Assembly (NCBI RefSeq): GCF_014652895.1
Contig: NZ_BMZR01000008.1
Coordinates: 1-64,000 of the forward strand
Origin: Psychrobacter glaciei
GTDB lineage: Bacteria > Pseudomonadota > Gammaproteobacteria > Pseudomonadales > Moraxellaceae
Length of the DNA: 64,000 bases
Direction of reading: 5' to 3'
Shown: in pieces, positions 1 to 9,258 of the stretch
How the letters are laid out: each line of letters opens with the position of its first letter
Position numbering within the stretch: the stretch's first letter is position 1
Program-made: the position numbers and the translations under genes
The notes under the pieces: model-generated
The model's input: the letters and a program-made list of their open reading frames with translations, nothing else
Databases searched by the model: none
Told to the model about the DNA's origin: nothing

Positions 1-52
1 TAGCGCCAATGGTAGTGTGGATTCGTCCATGTGAGAGTAGGTCATCGTCAGC
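1..52 (+). rRNA. rrf: 5S ribosomal RNA, 3' end (partial)
   Basis: The window opens inside a 5S rRNA. The segment GTCCATGTGAGAGTAGGTCA at about 26-45 is the conserved 3' portion (loop D/E region and helix I strand) of proteobacterial 5S rRNA. The 5' part lies outside the window. It is followed within 15 nt by a strong intrinsic terminator, as expected for the end of an rRNA operon. The exact 3' end is uncertain by a few bases. Confidence 0.9.
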
Positions 53-66
53 TCTCTATTCTGATT

Positions 67-103
67 AGCCCCTTGATACTAACGTATCAAGGGGCTTTTT
101 TTT
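67..103 (+). terminator. rRNA operon intrinsic terminator
   Basis: Perfect 13 bp inverted repeat (67-79 and 84-96) with a 4-nt TAAC loop, followed by a run of eight T. It lies directly behind the 5S rRNA end and ends the rRNA operon. Confidence 0.93.
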
Positions 104-430
104 GCCTGCGCGGTTTGCCTCTTTACAAACATTCGTTGTTTAAAATATTTTGCTTGCAGTCGGTAATCGCTCAAAATTTAGTATCTGAGAGTACTATTAG
201 ATTTGTCCATTGAGTTTCGTTAATCTATGCTTATTTTTGAATGGATTATTACCTTATATGCTCAAAATGATTTGACTTATATCATTATAGCTGCTAATTT
301 TATATAGTATATTTATTGCAGATTTATTAGAAAGACGTTTTAACTTTGTAAATGATTAATTATTTCATCGACTTAGAGTGCTAAACGTAAGCTCTACTCC
401 TCATCTCATAATTATCAAAAGGAATTGATA
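104..430. other. intergenic region before the TRAP operon
   Basis: AT-rich spacer of about 327 nt between the rRNA terminator and dctP. It should carry the TRAP operon promoter, but I see no convincing -35/-10 pair or operator. A 60-codon open frame at 31-213 starts inside the 5S gene and has no protein-like character, so I do not call it. Confidence 0.4.
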
Positions 431-1489
431 ATGAAGCTAGCTCCTCTTTTTTCAATTGGTGCCTTGGCAGCGATCAGTCTTTTAGGCTGTTCTAACCAAT
501 CCGCTGATACTACTGATGGCTCATCAGCAACTTCTCAAGAAACTACTGTTTTACGCTTTTCTCACTTCTGGCCAGCAACATCATCTATTAGCACGGAGGT
601 TTTTGAACCTTGGGCTAAACAAATAGAGACAGATTCTAATGGTCGCTTGAAAGTAGAATTGTATCCCTCAGCAGGTCTTGCTAAAGCAGATGTTACCTAT
701 GAATCTGCTGCAAAAGGTACGATCGATATCGGCTCACAGGCTCATGGCTATACTAACGGCCGCTTCCCTTTAACTCAAATTACTGAGCTCCCTGGATTAT
801 CAAATTCAGCCACTCAAATGGGTTGTATGCTCCAGACCCTTTATGATGATGGTACACTTGCTAGTGAATATGAAGATTCTCATCTCCTGTTTATGTATGG
901 TGCTGGTCCTGGCGCACTTCATACCACTGACAAGCTAATTCGAACGCCTGAAGATATGAAAGGTATGCGTATCCGTCGTCCTTCAGCCGTGGCTGGTGAT
1001 ATCATCGAAAGCGCTGGCGCTTCACCGGTAGGTCTACCTGCTAATGATATGTATACCTCTTTACAGCGCGGAGTTGTGGATGGCTTGAGTTTCCCTTGGG
1101 AAGCAGTTACTGCTTTCAAAATCGATGAGATTACGAAATATCATACCAATATTCCTTTTTATAGTTCAGCGCTTATGGTGACGATGAACAAAGATAAATA
1201 CGATAATTTGCCTGATGATCTAAAACAAGTCTTGGATAAAAACTCAGGGATGGCATTGGCTAATAAGGTCGGTGAAGTGTTTGATAAGCATGATCAGATG
1301 GCAATTCAGGCTGCCAAAGATAAGGGTGACGAAATTATCGAAATTCCTGATCCACTCAATGATCCAGATTGGAAAGGTCCGCTCGAAAGAGGAACGCAAA
1401 AATATCTAAAAGACGTTAATGCTTTAGGTTTGGATGCTGATAGTGTCTATGAAAAGGCCAAAGCTGCCAGTGCTGCCTGTAAGGTATAA
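431..1489 (+). CDS. dctP: TRAP transporter substrate-binding lipoprotein (DctP family)
   Basis: Periplasmic solute-binding subunit of a tripartite ATP-independent transporter; it delivers a carboxylate-type substrate to the membrane subunits encoded next. The 352-residue product begins with a lipoprotein signal ending in LLGC (Cys20), so it is probably lipid-anchored rather than freely soluble. The body has DctP-family features such as the SHFWPATS segment, the conserved arginine in KGMRIRRP, and a GVVDGLSFPW segment. I start at ATG 431 because AAAAGGA lies 7 nt upstream; an in-frame TTG at 425 is less likely. First gene of dctP-dctQ-dctM, followed after 17 nt by the small permease. The substrate cannot be told from sequence. 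Confidence 0.92.
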   Translation: MKLAPLFSIGALAAISLLGCSNQSADTTDGSSATSQETTVLRFSHFWPATSSISTEVFEPWAKQIETDSNGRLKVELYPSAGLAKADVTYESAAKGTIDIGSQAHGYTNGRFPLTQITELPGLSNSATQMGCMLQTLYDDGTLASEYEDSHLLFMYGAGPGALHTTDKLIRTPEDMKGMRIRRPSAVAGDIIESAGASPVGLPANDMYTSLQRGVVDGLSFPWEAVTAFKIDEITKYHTNIPFYSSALMVTMNKDKYDNLPDDLKQVLDKNSGMALANKVGEVFDKHDQMAIQAAKDKGDEIIEIPDPLNDPDWKGPLERGTQKYLKDVNALGLDADSVYEKAKAASAACKV

Positions 1490-1506
1490 CCTATTGGAGG
1501 TGTCAC

Positions 1507-2034
1507 ATGGCATTTTTAGTCAAAATTAGTACCTTTATTTCTAGATTATGCCAATTTTTTGGTGGTGTCAGTCTTATTATTATTGTTCTAACCACCATGT
1601 TGGATGTGACGGCTCGTTATATATTCAAGCTCACTGGTGGTGAGTTTGGATTTACGGTCAAGGGTAGCGTGGAAATTGTGTCTTATTTCATGCTATTTTC
1701 CTTGCTTGCCGCCTTTGCCGCTTTCGTCGAACGCTCACAGATCATCGTTGATGTCTTTACCCAAAAGATGCCTCAAGCCGTTAAAGGCTACATGATGGGC
1801 ATCTTTATGATGGGCTTTTTTGTCATTGGTATTGTGTTCTCATGGGGTCTCTATGAGAGCGCCATTGATGCCATAGAATACGGTAAAGTTACCCAAGATC
1901 TTCGATTATCAATGATGCCTATCTATGCATTTAGTGCATTCTTAAGTCTTTTACTCGCTATTCGCTCGTTAATCGAATCCATTAATATCTTTAAAACGGG
2001 CGAGTTCTTTGACGCCGAGGAGACAGGCGCATGA
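1507..2034 (+). CDS. dctQ: TRAP transporter small permease subunit (DctQ)
   Basis: Small integral membrane subunit of the TRAP transporter, bridging the binding protein and the large permease. The 175 residues contain four hydrophobic stretches (about 18-35, 55-75, 95-118 and 138-158), the DctQ topology, with a typical DVTARY segment after the first helix. A strong Shine-Dalgarno GGAGG at 1496-1500 precedes the ATG. Its last codons overlap the start of dctM by 4 nt (ATGA), so the two are translationally coupled. Confidence 0.9.
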   Translation: MAFLVKISTFISRLCQFFGGVSLIIIVLTTMLDVTARYIFKLTGGEFGFTVKGSVEIVSYFMLFSLLAAFAAFVERSQIIVDVFTQKMPQAVKGYMMGIFMMGFFVIGIVFSWGLYESAIDAIEYGKVTQDLRLSMMPIYAFSAFLSLLLAIRSLIESINIFKTGEFFDAEETGA

Positions 2035-3320
2035 GTCCAGAAATTATTGGAGCTATTGGCTTAGTCGTCATGATCCTGCTTGTTGTCCTGCGAGTGCCAG
2101 TCGCACTTGCCATGTTGGGTGTGGGTTTGGTTGGTTTTGGAGCAGTGACTGCGCCAAGCGGTGCTTTACAGATGCTCAAAGACATTCCAGTAGATGTCTT
2201 GGCAAAATATGACTTTAGTGCTATTCCGTTATTTATTTTAATGGGAGTCTTTGCCACACATTCAGGTATGGCAGGAAAATTGTTTGAAGCTACCCGAACC
2301 ATTTTTGGTGGAGTACGAGGGAGTCTTGGTATCGCGGGTATCGGATCATCTGGTATTTTTGCTTCTATTTCAGGCTCATCATTAGCTACTGCCTCTACCA
2401 TGACGAAGGTTGCGTTGCCACAGATGGAGAAGTATGGTTATCAACCTGGTTTTGCTTGTGGTATTTTAGCAGCAGGTGGCACATTAGGTATTATGATTCC
2501 GCCTAGTATTGCGCTACTGGTTTATGCCATCCTAACTCAGCAGTCCGTTGGTGACATGTTTATTGCAGGCTTTTTGCCTGGTATGTTAGGGATGGTGATG
2601 TACTCAATCACTGTCATGATTATGGTACGCTGGAAACCGCATTTAGCGCGTCGTGGCGAGTCGACTACTTGGAAAGAGAAGCTCATATCGTTAACCGGTT
2701 TGATACCGTTTAGCTTTATTTTTATCGTGATTATTGCGGGTATTTTCTTTGGGTTATTCACTCCCACAGAAGGCGCAGCAGTCGGTGCATTTGTCTCTTG
2801 GGCTTACGCTTTTGTTAAAGGCATGCGTATGAAAGGCCTTAAGCAATCGCTGATTGAGACGCTCGCATTATCAGCAGTGGTCTTCTTTATGCTACTGGGT
2901 GCAGAAGCGTTGGGCTATTTTATCTCAGTGTCACGCTTGTCTTATACATTAGCGACTTGGATTGGTACGTTAGCAGTGAGTCCAATGGTCGTACTGATCT
3001 GTATCTTGATCATGTACTTCCTCCTAGGGTTGTTCATGGATGCTTTAGCGATGCTAGTGATTACCATTCCAGTGGTGTATCCAATCATTGTTGCTTTAGG
3101 CTTCGATCCAGTATGGTTTGGTATTATTGCCGTATTGACGGTAGAGCTTGGATTGATAACGCCGCCGATGGGAATGAATATTTTCGTGATTAAGGCAATG
3201 GCTCCGCATATCAAACTGTCCGATATGTTCCGCGGGGTAGCACCATTCATTGTTTCTGATGTGATTCGATTGGTTATTCTGGTCGCGTTTCCAGCGATAT
3301 CTTTAGTGCTATTAAGTTAA
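2031..3320 (+). CDS. dctM: TRAP transporter large permease subunit (DctM)
   Basis: Large membrane subunit that forms the sodium-coupled translocation path of the TRAP transporter. The 429-residue length matches the family. Very hydrophobic with about 12 helices and DctM hallmarks: GSSLATASTMTKVALPQM near residues 120-138, AAGGTLGIMIPPS near 150-163, and ELGLITPPMGMN near the C terminus. Begins inside the dctQ stop region (4-nt overlap) and closes the operon. I see no clear terminator right behind it. Confidence 0.94.
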   Translation: MSPEIIGAIGLVVMILLVVLRVPVALAMLGVGLVGFGAVTAPSGALQMLKDIPVDVLAKYDFSAIPLFILMGVFATHSGMAGKLFEATRTIFGGVRGSLGIAGIGSSGIFASISGSSLATASTMTKVALPQMEKYGYQPGFACGILAAGGTLGIMIPPSIALLVYAILTQQSVGDMFIAGFLPGMLGMVMYSITVMIMVRWKPHLARRGESTTWKEKLISLTGLIPFSFIFIVIIAGIFFGLFTPTEGAAVGAFVSWAYAFVKGMRMKGLKQSLIETLALSAVVFFMLLGAEALGYFISVSRLSYTLATWIGTLAVSPMVVLICILIMYFLLGLFMDALAMLVITIPVVYPIIVALGFDPVWFGIIAVLTVELGLITPPMGMNIFVIKAMAPHIKLSDMFRGVAPFIVSDVIRLVILVAFPAISLVLLS

Positions 3321-3464
3321 TTCCTACATAAAATAACACTGAAGCATTGTTGCGTACTATGTATAACGCTAGAATAAATGAGAGACATCGCTTTAAAGTA
3401 TCATTTCTACGATAAGCTTGTCTTAAAACACTCATTTTAGAATCACATGGATGCGAGAAATATT

Positions 3465-3683
3465 ATGACAATTGCCAAGAATATCGAGATCAGTAGTACC
3501 TCTGAAACCAGTTTTGAAGATGCTATTCAACAAGGTATTGAACGGATTTCTAAGACCGTTAATAATGTTGAAGGCGCTTGGATAAAAGAGCAAAAAGTAG
3601 GGGTTACTGATGGAAAAATCAGTAAATATCATGTCATTATGATTGTAAGTTTTGTCATTAATGATGGTGCTGATATTAGCTAA
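3465..3683 (+). CDS. Dodecin family protein
   Basis: Small flavin-binding protein. Dodecins assemble into hollow dodecamers that store or buffer FMN or riboflavin in the cytoplasm. The sequence shows the family pattern: an N-terminal strand, the helix SFEDAIQQGIERISKTVNN, a tryptophan (EGAWIKE) at the usual flavin-stacking position, then two strands ending KYHVIMIVSFVIND. From ATG 3465 the product is 72 residues, the usual dodecin size; an upstream in-frame ATG at 3447 would add six residues. Monocistronic, with its own terminator just downstream. Confidence 0.88.
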   Translation: MTIAKNIEISSTSETSFEDAIQQGIERISKTVNNVEGAWIKEQKVGVTDGKISKYHVIMIVSFVINDGADIS

Positions 3684-3700
3684 GTGTTGCTTGAAACCTA

Positions 3701-3729
3701 AAAAAGACTGCGATTGCAGTCTTTTTTTT
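3701..3729 (+). terminator. intrinsic terminator after dodecin
   Basis: Perfect 11 bp stem (3701-3711 with 3716-3726), 4-nt loop GATT and an uninterrupted T run. Lies 17 nt past the dodecin stop. The A-rich left arm could also let it work on the minus strand, but no minus gene ends here. Confidence 0.9.
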
Positions 3730-3849
3730 GTCATAAAAAATATATATTGAGGATTGGTGTGATTAGCAGGAGTAGCCACACAGCTTGCCTATATATGTAG
3801 TAAAATAAAACGTTATCATTTTGAATATTTAGAATAGAAGTAAACATTT

Positions 3850-4902
3850 ATGGCTGTCGATTTTAGTAACACGCTCATAGTCGCGATTTCTGCAACCGCG
3901 CTGTTTGATTTAGCAGAATCAGAAAATTATTTATTACAGCTATTAGAGCACCGGCCTGAAAGCGCTATAAAAGAGTTTCGTGACTATATGGCAGCGCGTG
4001 AAAACGAGCCATTAAATATTGGCGCGGGCTATCCGCTTATCAAAGCATTGCTAAATTTGAATCATTATTGTGAAGACGATACTGTACAGCTCCCTGATAT
4101 TGAAGCGCCTTTGGTCGAAGTAGTGATTGTCTCGAAAAGCAGTCCAGATACGGGCATTCAAGTACTCAATGCCATTCGTGAAAATGGACTCAATATTTCT
4201 CGATCGGCATTTATATCGGGTAGTCCTGTTTCGCCTTATATCAGAGATTTTAATATCGATCTGTTTTTGACCACCAATCGTGAGGATGCGCAGCAAGTTG
4301 CTGATGCCAATATCTGCGCTTGTGCGATACTCGATGCGACGCCTGTTAATACTTATAAATTGGATACCAATCAGCTGCGTATCGCTTTTGATGGTGATGC
4401 CGTGCTGTTTGATGATTCAGGTGAGCTACTCTATAAGCAAAAAGGATTGCGTGCCTTTCATGATCGTGAAGCACAAATGCGTGACTTGCCAATTGAGAAA
4501 GGGCCTTATGCTGAATTATTAATTAAGCTATCGAACTTGCAAGAGCGTCTACCAGCAGGCCTTCAATATTCTCCCATAAAGATTGCGTTGGTGACGGCTC
4601 GCAATGCACCCGCTGACTTGCGTGCGATTAAGACATTGCGAGAGTGGGGCGTCAATGTTGATATGGCGTTTTTCTTAGGAGGTCTGGAAAAAACGGCTGT
4701 ACTTAGGACGTTTGCGCCACATATCTTTTTTGATGACTCTATTAAGCATATCGATGCCGCGCGCAGTTTTGTTCCTACCGCCTTAGTGCCTTATCATTCA
4801 ACGTCGTTACTGCATGCCAATAGTTATTTAGCAGCGGACAAAGATGCTTCATTATTATCATTTAAGCCGATACAGCAACCACTGTTTTCAGTGAACCATT
4901 AG
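3850..4902 (+). CDS. 5'-nucleotidase (cytosolic NT5C1-type)
   Basis: Predicted to hydrolyse nucleoside 5'-monophosphates to nucleoside and phosphate in the cytoplasm. The 350-residue protein resembles the bacterial family related to eukaryotic cytosolic 5'-nucleotidase I. In the C-terminal half are haloacid-dehalogenase-like motifs: LRIAFDGDAVLFDD (about 175-188, acidic motif I), IALVTARNAP (about 245-254, motif II-like) and PHIFFDDS (about 290-297, motif IV acidic pair). The N-terminal half contains NTLIVAISATALFD, also typical of the family. No signal peptide. The Shine-Dalgarno is weak (AGAAG 10 nt upstream). Confidence 0.85.
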   Translation: MAVDFSNTLIVAISATALFDLAESENYLLQLLEHRPESAIKEFRDYMAARENEPLNIGAGYPLIKALLNLNHYCEDDTVQLPDIEAPLVEVVIVSKSSPDTGIQVLNAIRENGLNISRSAFISGSPVSPYIRDFNIDLFLTTNREDAQQVADANICACAILDATPVNTYKLDTNQLRIAFDGDAVLFDDSGELLYKQKGLRAFHDREAQMRDLPIEKGPYAELLIKLSNLQERLPAGLQYSPIKIALVTARNAPADLRAIKTLREWGVNVDMAFFLGGLEKTAVLRTFAPHIFFDDSIKHIDAARSFVPTALVPYHSTSLLHANSYLAADKDASLLSFKPIQQPLFSVNH

Positions 4903-4943
4903 GGTCTGTTGAATAAAATAAAATCAATAGGATAAAAGATTAT

Positions 4944-5546
4944 ATGAAGTGGCGGCAATTACTCACGTTGATATTAGTACGAATCAAGCAAGTTATCGGC
5001 TTATATGCTTTTGTCTTAGGGCCGATGTGGGGTATGTTTTTTCTTAATAAGTTTGCGCTGTTTGGACTGTGGAATATTTTTGGCATCGTGCCGCGTGCTC
5101 TTGATATCGGTAGCATGATTGGGGTGTTTGCTTCATGGACGATGCATGGCAATTTTTCACATTTGCTTGGCAATAGTGTAACTTTATTACAAATTCTATT
5201 TTTATTTGGGCTTTTTGAGAACAATGCTTATCGTACGATTGTTAAGCTCATTATCGCTTCGGGTTTGGTCACTTGGGTCATTGGCTCGCCGCTATCAATT
5301 CATATCGGGGCATCGGGGTTATGCTTCGCGATGCTTGGTTATATGATAGGGGGAGCTGTGTTCGCTCGGCGCTGGGGTTATTTAATCGCTTGTATCGTTA
5401 TGGGGGCAGGGTATTGGCTCACTATCAAAGAAGGCTTAATGCCGCAAGAAGGTATCTCTTTTGCCGCCCATTTTGGTGGTTTATGTGCAGGGCTGCTGCT
5501 AGGTGCCAATTCTAAGCACACTTATACGACAACGTCTCATCATTGA
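4944..5546 (+). CDS. Rhomboid family intramembrane serine protease
   Basis: Polytopic membrane protease that cleaves substrates within the bilayer. The 200-residue product has about six hydrophobic segments and the full catalytic signature: HGNFSHLLGN (68-77), the nucleophile in HIGASG (Ser124) and its partner histidine in AAHFGG (His176). There is no large extra domain, so this is a minimal rhomboid core. AGGAT 12 nt upstream of the ATG is a modest ribosome site. Follows the 5'-nucleotidase by 41 nt and may be cotranscribed with it. Natural substrate unknown. Confidence 0.88.
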   Translation: MKWRQLLTLILVRIKQVIGLYAFVLGPMWGMFFLNKFALFGLWNIFGIVPRALDIGSMIGVFASWTMHGNFSHLLGNSVTLLQILFLFGLFENNAYRTIVKLIIASGLVTWVIGSPLSIHIGASGLCFAMLGYMIGGAVFARRWGYLIACIVMGAGYWLTIKEGLMPQEGISFAAHFGGLCAGLLLGANSKHTYTTTSHH

Positions 5547-5558
5547 AAAGCAAAGTAA

Positions 5559-5606
5559 ATAAGGCAGTGTTTTCAGATTTTTTACTCGTTTAAAATACCG
5601 CCTTAT
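5559..5606. repeat. imperfect inverted repeat between convergent genes
   Basis: 15 bp arms (5559-5573 and 5592-5606) matching at 13 of 15 positions around an 18-nt loop, between the rhomboid gene and the convergent gene at 5657. No long T run follows on the plus side, so it is a poor standard terminator but may stabilise 3' ends. Confidence 0.5.
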
Positions 5607-5656
5607 CATCATATGTCTTTTTTAATACTTTACTGTTCTAAATCTCTCTCAATTCG

Positions 5657-6205
5657 TTAGCTTTGTTTATCAGTGCAAATACTGATAAATAGTGGATCAT
5701 CTATTGCTAGGTCTCGCCATGCAGTCGTTTGCTTTACATGTTCATCAATTGATAGCGTATTGCCTTTCTCAGGTATCACGTAGTCTGCACGTGCAGGCAT
5801 ACTACAATCGATAACTTGAGGGACTGTCTCTACGGCTCTTCGTCTTTCAAATAAATATAAATTGAATAAATGTATATCTGGGTTATCTACTTGTACACTC
5901 GCATTTCCAATATCGGCAGCGATAAACCGTAATATTTGCGGCTTAGAATAAGACCATGGGCGGAACCACTCAGTACTTTTCGCTGTTTTGACGACTTCTA
6001 CACCTTTTGGTAGCTTCTCCACTTGTTGACCATACCAGCTGTACTCCTGATTTATCTGAAATGCAAACATACCAATAGCAGCAAATAAGGGAATCAGCCA
6101 TTTAGGGGCACGTTTGCCTGCCAGTTTGCTGAGGTGAGTTATGATAAGTGCTAGTCCAGCCATGCCAAATGCGGCAGCGATGGTAGCGATAAACTCAAAA
6201 AGCAT
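5657..6205 (-). CDS. Conserved hypothetical membrane protein
   Basis: I do not recognise a family. The 182-residue protein has two N-terminal hydrophobic segments (about 4-25 and 34-51) separated by a basic loop (KLAGKRAPKW), then a soluble C-terminal region of about 130 residues with two or three cysteines (DCSMPARADY and the C-terminal ICTDKQS). The second helix followed by the acidic stretch suggests the C-terminal part is periplasmic. AAGGA 7 nt upstream of the ATG supports the start. Sits downstream of the symporter pair but is separated from it by a terminator, so it has its own promoter. Confidence 0.7.
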   Translation of the reverse strand: MLFEFIATIAAAFGMAGLALIITHLSKLAGKRAPKWLIPLFAAIGMFAFQINQEYSWYGQQVEKLPKGVEVVKTAKSTEWFRPWSYSKPQILRFIAADIGNASVQVDNPDIHLFNLYLFERRRAVETVPQVIDCSMPARADYVIPEKGNTLSIDEHVKQTTAWRDLAIDDPLFISICTDKQS

Positions 6206-6293
6206 AAAATATTCCTTAATGCGTTAGGTATGTTTAATTGAACTTATTGGATATAAGGAAGAATCTAAAATATCGTTATTATAGCGACCAGAT

Positions 6294-6332
6294 AAAAAAA
6301 TCACTCACAAGCAGTGACTGCCTGTGAGTGAT
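6294..6332 (-). terminator. terminator of the symporter operon
   Basis: On the minus strand a 10 bp stem (6323-6332 with 6300-6309) is followed by seven T. Lies 34 nt beyond the symporter stop at 6366. Confidence 0.88.
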
Positions 6333-6365
6333 ATATTAACAGAAGATATATCCTCAGTTGCAAGC

Positions 6366-8234
6366 TTAGTGGTCGACGGCACCACCAGCGCCACGTGGAG
6401 AACGTACGCTCTCAACCAACTCTTGGATATGTGCTGGTGGTGGGGCAGTAGCATAAGATACGGCGAATGCTACGATGAAGTTAAGCAGCGCACCAACTGC
6501 ACCAAATGATAATGGTGAGATACCAAATAACCAGTACTCTTCAGTATCAGGGAAGTTAGCAGTACCACTGATGAAGAACCAACCTTTGAACATAAAGATA
6601 TAGACAAGGACGACGATTAAACCAGTCAACATACCTGCAATAGCGCCAAGATTGTTGATGCGTTTAGAGAAAATACCCATCATCAGCACAGGGAACAATG
6701 AAGAGGCCGCAATACCAAAGGCTAAGGCAACAACCTGCGCAGCAAACCCTGGTGGGTTAATACCTAAGTAGGTCGCAACAACAATCGCCACACCCATCGT
6801 AATACGAGCATATTTTAGCTCTTGTTTATCAGTGATATTTGGGTTTAGGTTACGTTTGATTAAGTCATGACTAATCGCTGATGAAATAGCAAGCAGAAGT
6901 CCAGCTGCTGTTGATAGTGCTGCTGCCAAACCACCTGCCGCGATAAGACCAATAACCCATGATGGCAGATTCGCGATTTCTGGGTTAGCAAGTACTAAGA
7001 TATCAGCGTTTACATCAAGCTCGTTACCTGCCCATCCGGCATCAGCAAAACGACCATCAAGCTCTGCATCATGTGCAATGCGAGCTTTTTCTACCGCTGC
7101 AGTTGCGGTAGCAACATCGCCACCGTCAGCTTCAGCCGTATTAAGGGCTATTTGCGCGGCACCAAGTCCACTGTCGCTATATAACTGGATACGACCATCA
7201 TTATTTAGATCGTTATACTTAATGAGACCGGTCTCTTCCCATGTTTTCATCCAGTCAGGACGCTCATTATTAAGAATAGGTTGATTTTCAACACCTTGTG
7301 GATAGATAGTATCTACTAAGTTTAAGCGTGCCATCGCACCAACGGCAGGCGCTGTGAAGTACAGTAGCGAGATGAATACTAGTGTCCAACCTGCTGTCCA
7401 ACGTGCATCTGCCACTTTAGGAACTGTAAAAAAGCGAATGATAACGTGTGGTAGACCTGCGGTACCGATCATAAGCGTCAAGGTAAATAGCACCATGTTT
7501 AGCTTGTTAGGCACATCAGCAGTATAGGATGCAAAACCTAAGTCAGTAACCACTTGATTCAGCTTGGTCAAAATAGGAACACCTGATTCAACATGATTTG
7601 AGAACAAACCAAGACCTGGAATAGGGTTACCCGTTAATTCAAGTGAGATGAAAACCGCAGGAATGGTATAAGCAATCATTAGAACGACATACTGTGCAAC
7701 CTGCGTGTAAGTAATCCCTTTCATACCGCCTAATACCGCGTAAAAGAATACAACGACTGCTGCGATAATCAGACCAGTGGTACTTTCAACTTCTAAGAAG
7801 CGCGAGAATGCAACACCAGCACCGGTCATCTGACCGATAACGTAAGTGGTCGATGCGGTAATCAAACACACCACAGCAATCATAGCTGCCGTCTTGGAAT
7901 AAAAGCGATCACCAATGAAATCAGGAACGGTGAACTTACCAAATTTACGTAAGTAAGGGGCTAAGAGCATCGCGAGTAGAACATAACCGCCTGTCCAACC
8001 CATCAAATAGGTGGAAGCGCCATAACCACCAGCAGCAATAAGACCTGCCATTGAGATAAATGACGCTGCACTCATCCAGTCAGCAGCGGTTGCCATACCG
8101 TTAACGACTGGATGGACACCGCCGCCTGCAACATAAAATTCACTGGTCGAACCAGCACGGGCCCAAATCGCGATACCGAAATACAGAGCGAAGGATAGAC
8201 CCACAAATATAAGATTAACTACAAATTGACTCAT
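6366..8234 (-). CDS. Sodium:solute symporter (SSS family, VC_2705-like, ActP-related)
   Basis: Sodium-coupled symporter of the inner membrane, probably for a small monocarboxylate such as acetate. The 622-residue sequence has the SSS core: SEFYVAGGGVHPVVNGMATA near 31-50, ADWMSAASFISMAG near 51-64, and GGLAAALSTAAGLLLAISSA in the later helices. Between helices at about 310-415 is a hydrophilic insertion including the EF-hand-like DLNNDGRI (342-349). A dedicated small DUF4212 partner is encoded 4 nt upstream; the pairing of DUF4212 with this subfamily is well established. GAGGAA lies 7 nt before the ATG, inside the end of the partner gene, so translation is probably coupled. Confidence 0.9.
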   Translation of the reverse strand: MSQFVVNLIFVGLSFALYFGIAIWARAGSTSEFYVAGGGVHPVVNGMATAADWMSAASFISMAGLIAAGGYGASTYLMGWTGGYVLLAMLLAPYLRKFGKFTVPDFIGDRFYSKTAAMIAVVCLITASTTYVIGQMTGAGVAFSRFLEVESTTGLIIAAVVVFFYAVLGGMKGITYTQVAQYVVLMIAYTIPAVFISLELTGNPIPGLGLFSNHVESGVPILTKLNQVVTDLGFASYTADVPNKLNMVLFTLTLMIGTAGLPHVIIRFFTVPKVADARWTAGWTLVFISLLYFTAPAVGAMARLNLVDTIYPQGVENQPILNNERPDWMKTWEETGLIKYNDLNNDGRIQLYSDSGLGAAQIALNTAEADGGDVATATAAVEKARIAHDAELDGRFADAGWAGNELDVNADILVLANPEIANLPSWVIGLIAAGGLAAALSTAAGLLLAISSAISHDLIKRNLNPNITDKQELKYARITMGVAIVVATYLGINPPGFAAQVVALAFGIAASSLFPVLMMGIFSKRINNLGAIAGMLTGLIVVLVYIFMFKGWFFISGTANFPDTEEYWLFGISPLSFGAVGALLNFIVAFAVSYATAPPPAHIQELVESVRSPRGAGGAVDH

Positions 8235-8238
8235 GGGG

Positions 8239-8499
8239 CTATTCCTCGTCTACGCCATATTGTTTATCTAACTTATTCATACGCCATGCGTAAAAGAAAA
8301 TCAGAATAATAAACACCCCGATGGATCCTTGTTGGGCAAACCAAAAGCCCAAGTCAGTACCACCGATCTTGATACCAGCTAAGAGGGGACGTAATAAGAT
8401 AGCAAAGCCGTATGAGCATAGTGCCCAAATAACTAGGCTACCTACGATGAGACGGATATTGGCACGCCAATAACCGGATGGATCGTTATGATTTTCCAT
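8239..8499 (-). CDS. DUF4212 protein, small partner of the SSS symporter
   Basis: 86-residue membrane protein with two hydrophobic helices (about 15-38 and 48-70), charged ends and the family pattern YWRANIRLI near the N terminus and FAQQGSIGVFIILIFFYAWRMNKLDKQYG near the C terminus. Members are nearly always encoded just before a VC_2705-type sodium:solute symporter and are thought to be a small subunit of it. Excellent ribosome site AAAGGAG 7 nt before the ATG. First gene of the two-gene operon. Confidence 0.88.
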   Translation of the reverse strand: MENHNDPSGYWRANIRLIVGSLVIWALCSYGFAILLRPLLAGIKIGGTDLGFWFAQQGSIGVFIILIFFYAWRMNKLDKQYGVDEE

Positions 8500-9258
8500 A
8501 GGACAACTCCTTTTGTCTTACCTAAAAAATACCAACAATATAAAAAAGACAGTGGTTATTTCTTATCAAAAAAATCAATATAAAAAATAGACACGTACTG
8601 CTTTATATAATGAAAACGATGACGCGCAATAGTATGTTTATTTATTGGTGGTTTTTTACTTAAAATAAAAGCAACTATTCTTGTAGGCATCACATTGATT
8701 GAAATCATTGATCTAAACCATCGAATGGTAAAAACAGCATTTCTTGAGGAAGGCAGAAAGGGTGGACTATCCAGTGTCTTTTTTGCAATCTCGTCTTCCT
8801 GACAAGAGTTTTAATGTTTTGAGCACTCTAACTCTTTGTGCTGACTGGTAATTATAAAAGCAGCACAAATAGATATGAAATTCATCTTAGCACGATTCAA
8901 TAAATATCATTGCAAACAACTGAGCATAAATTATGGGGAATATACTGATAATTAGTTTGGTTACTATTATAAAAACGATATTACTGAAATTGCACGAAAA
9001 ATGTTCAGTGTATGCAGCTAAATTATTGTTTATATATATTCTATATAATATGAGATACAAGCATTATTTATTTTAGAAATAAATATATAAAACGGATAAC
9101 CAAACGTGATACTCGCAAGTCATTTAATATCTATATCATGCACAGGATGTTTTAGTATCAGACATTTTGTCCATAACCTTGTGAGGTTTTGAATCGTTAA
9201 AATATGATATTAATATAAAATTTAAGTAACGTATATAAAGAATGAGTAGGGAGTCCAT
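8500..9258. other. divergent promoter region between two symporter loci
   Basis: 759 nt AT-rich spacer between the divergent DUF4212/SSS operon and the AGCS symporter. It must hold both promoters. I looked for a glycine riboswitch, which often precedes AGCS genes, and did not find its conserved core. No open frame of note and no strong hairpin with a T run is visible. Confidence 0.4.

Noticed and set aside
31..213. 60-codon open frame
   Set aside because: It starts inside the 5S rRNA, runs through the terminator hairpin and has no ribosome site.
8700..9258. Glycine riboswitch ahead of the AGCS symporter
   Set aside because: The conserved core of the glycine aptamer is not present; only AT-rich sequence and weak hairpins are seen.
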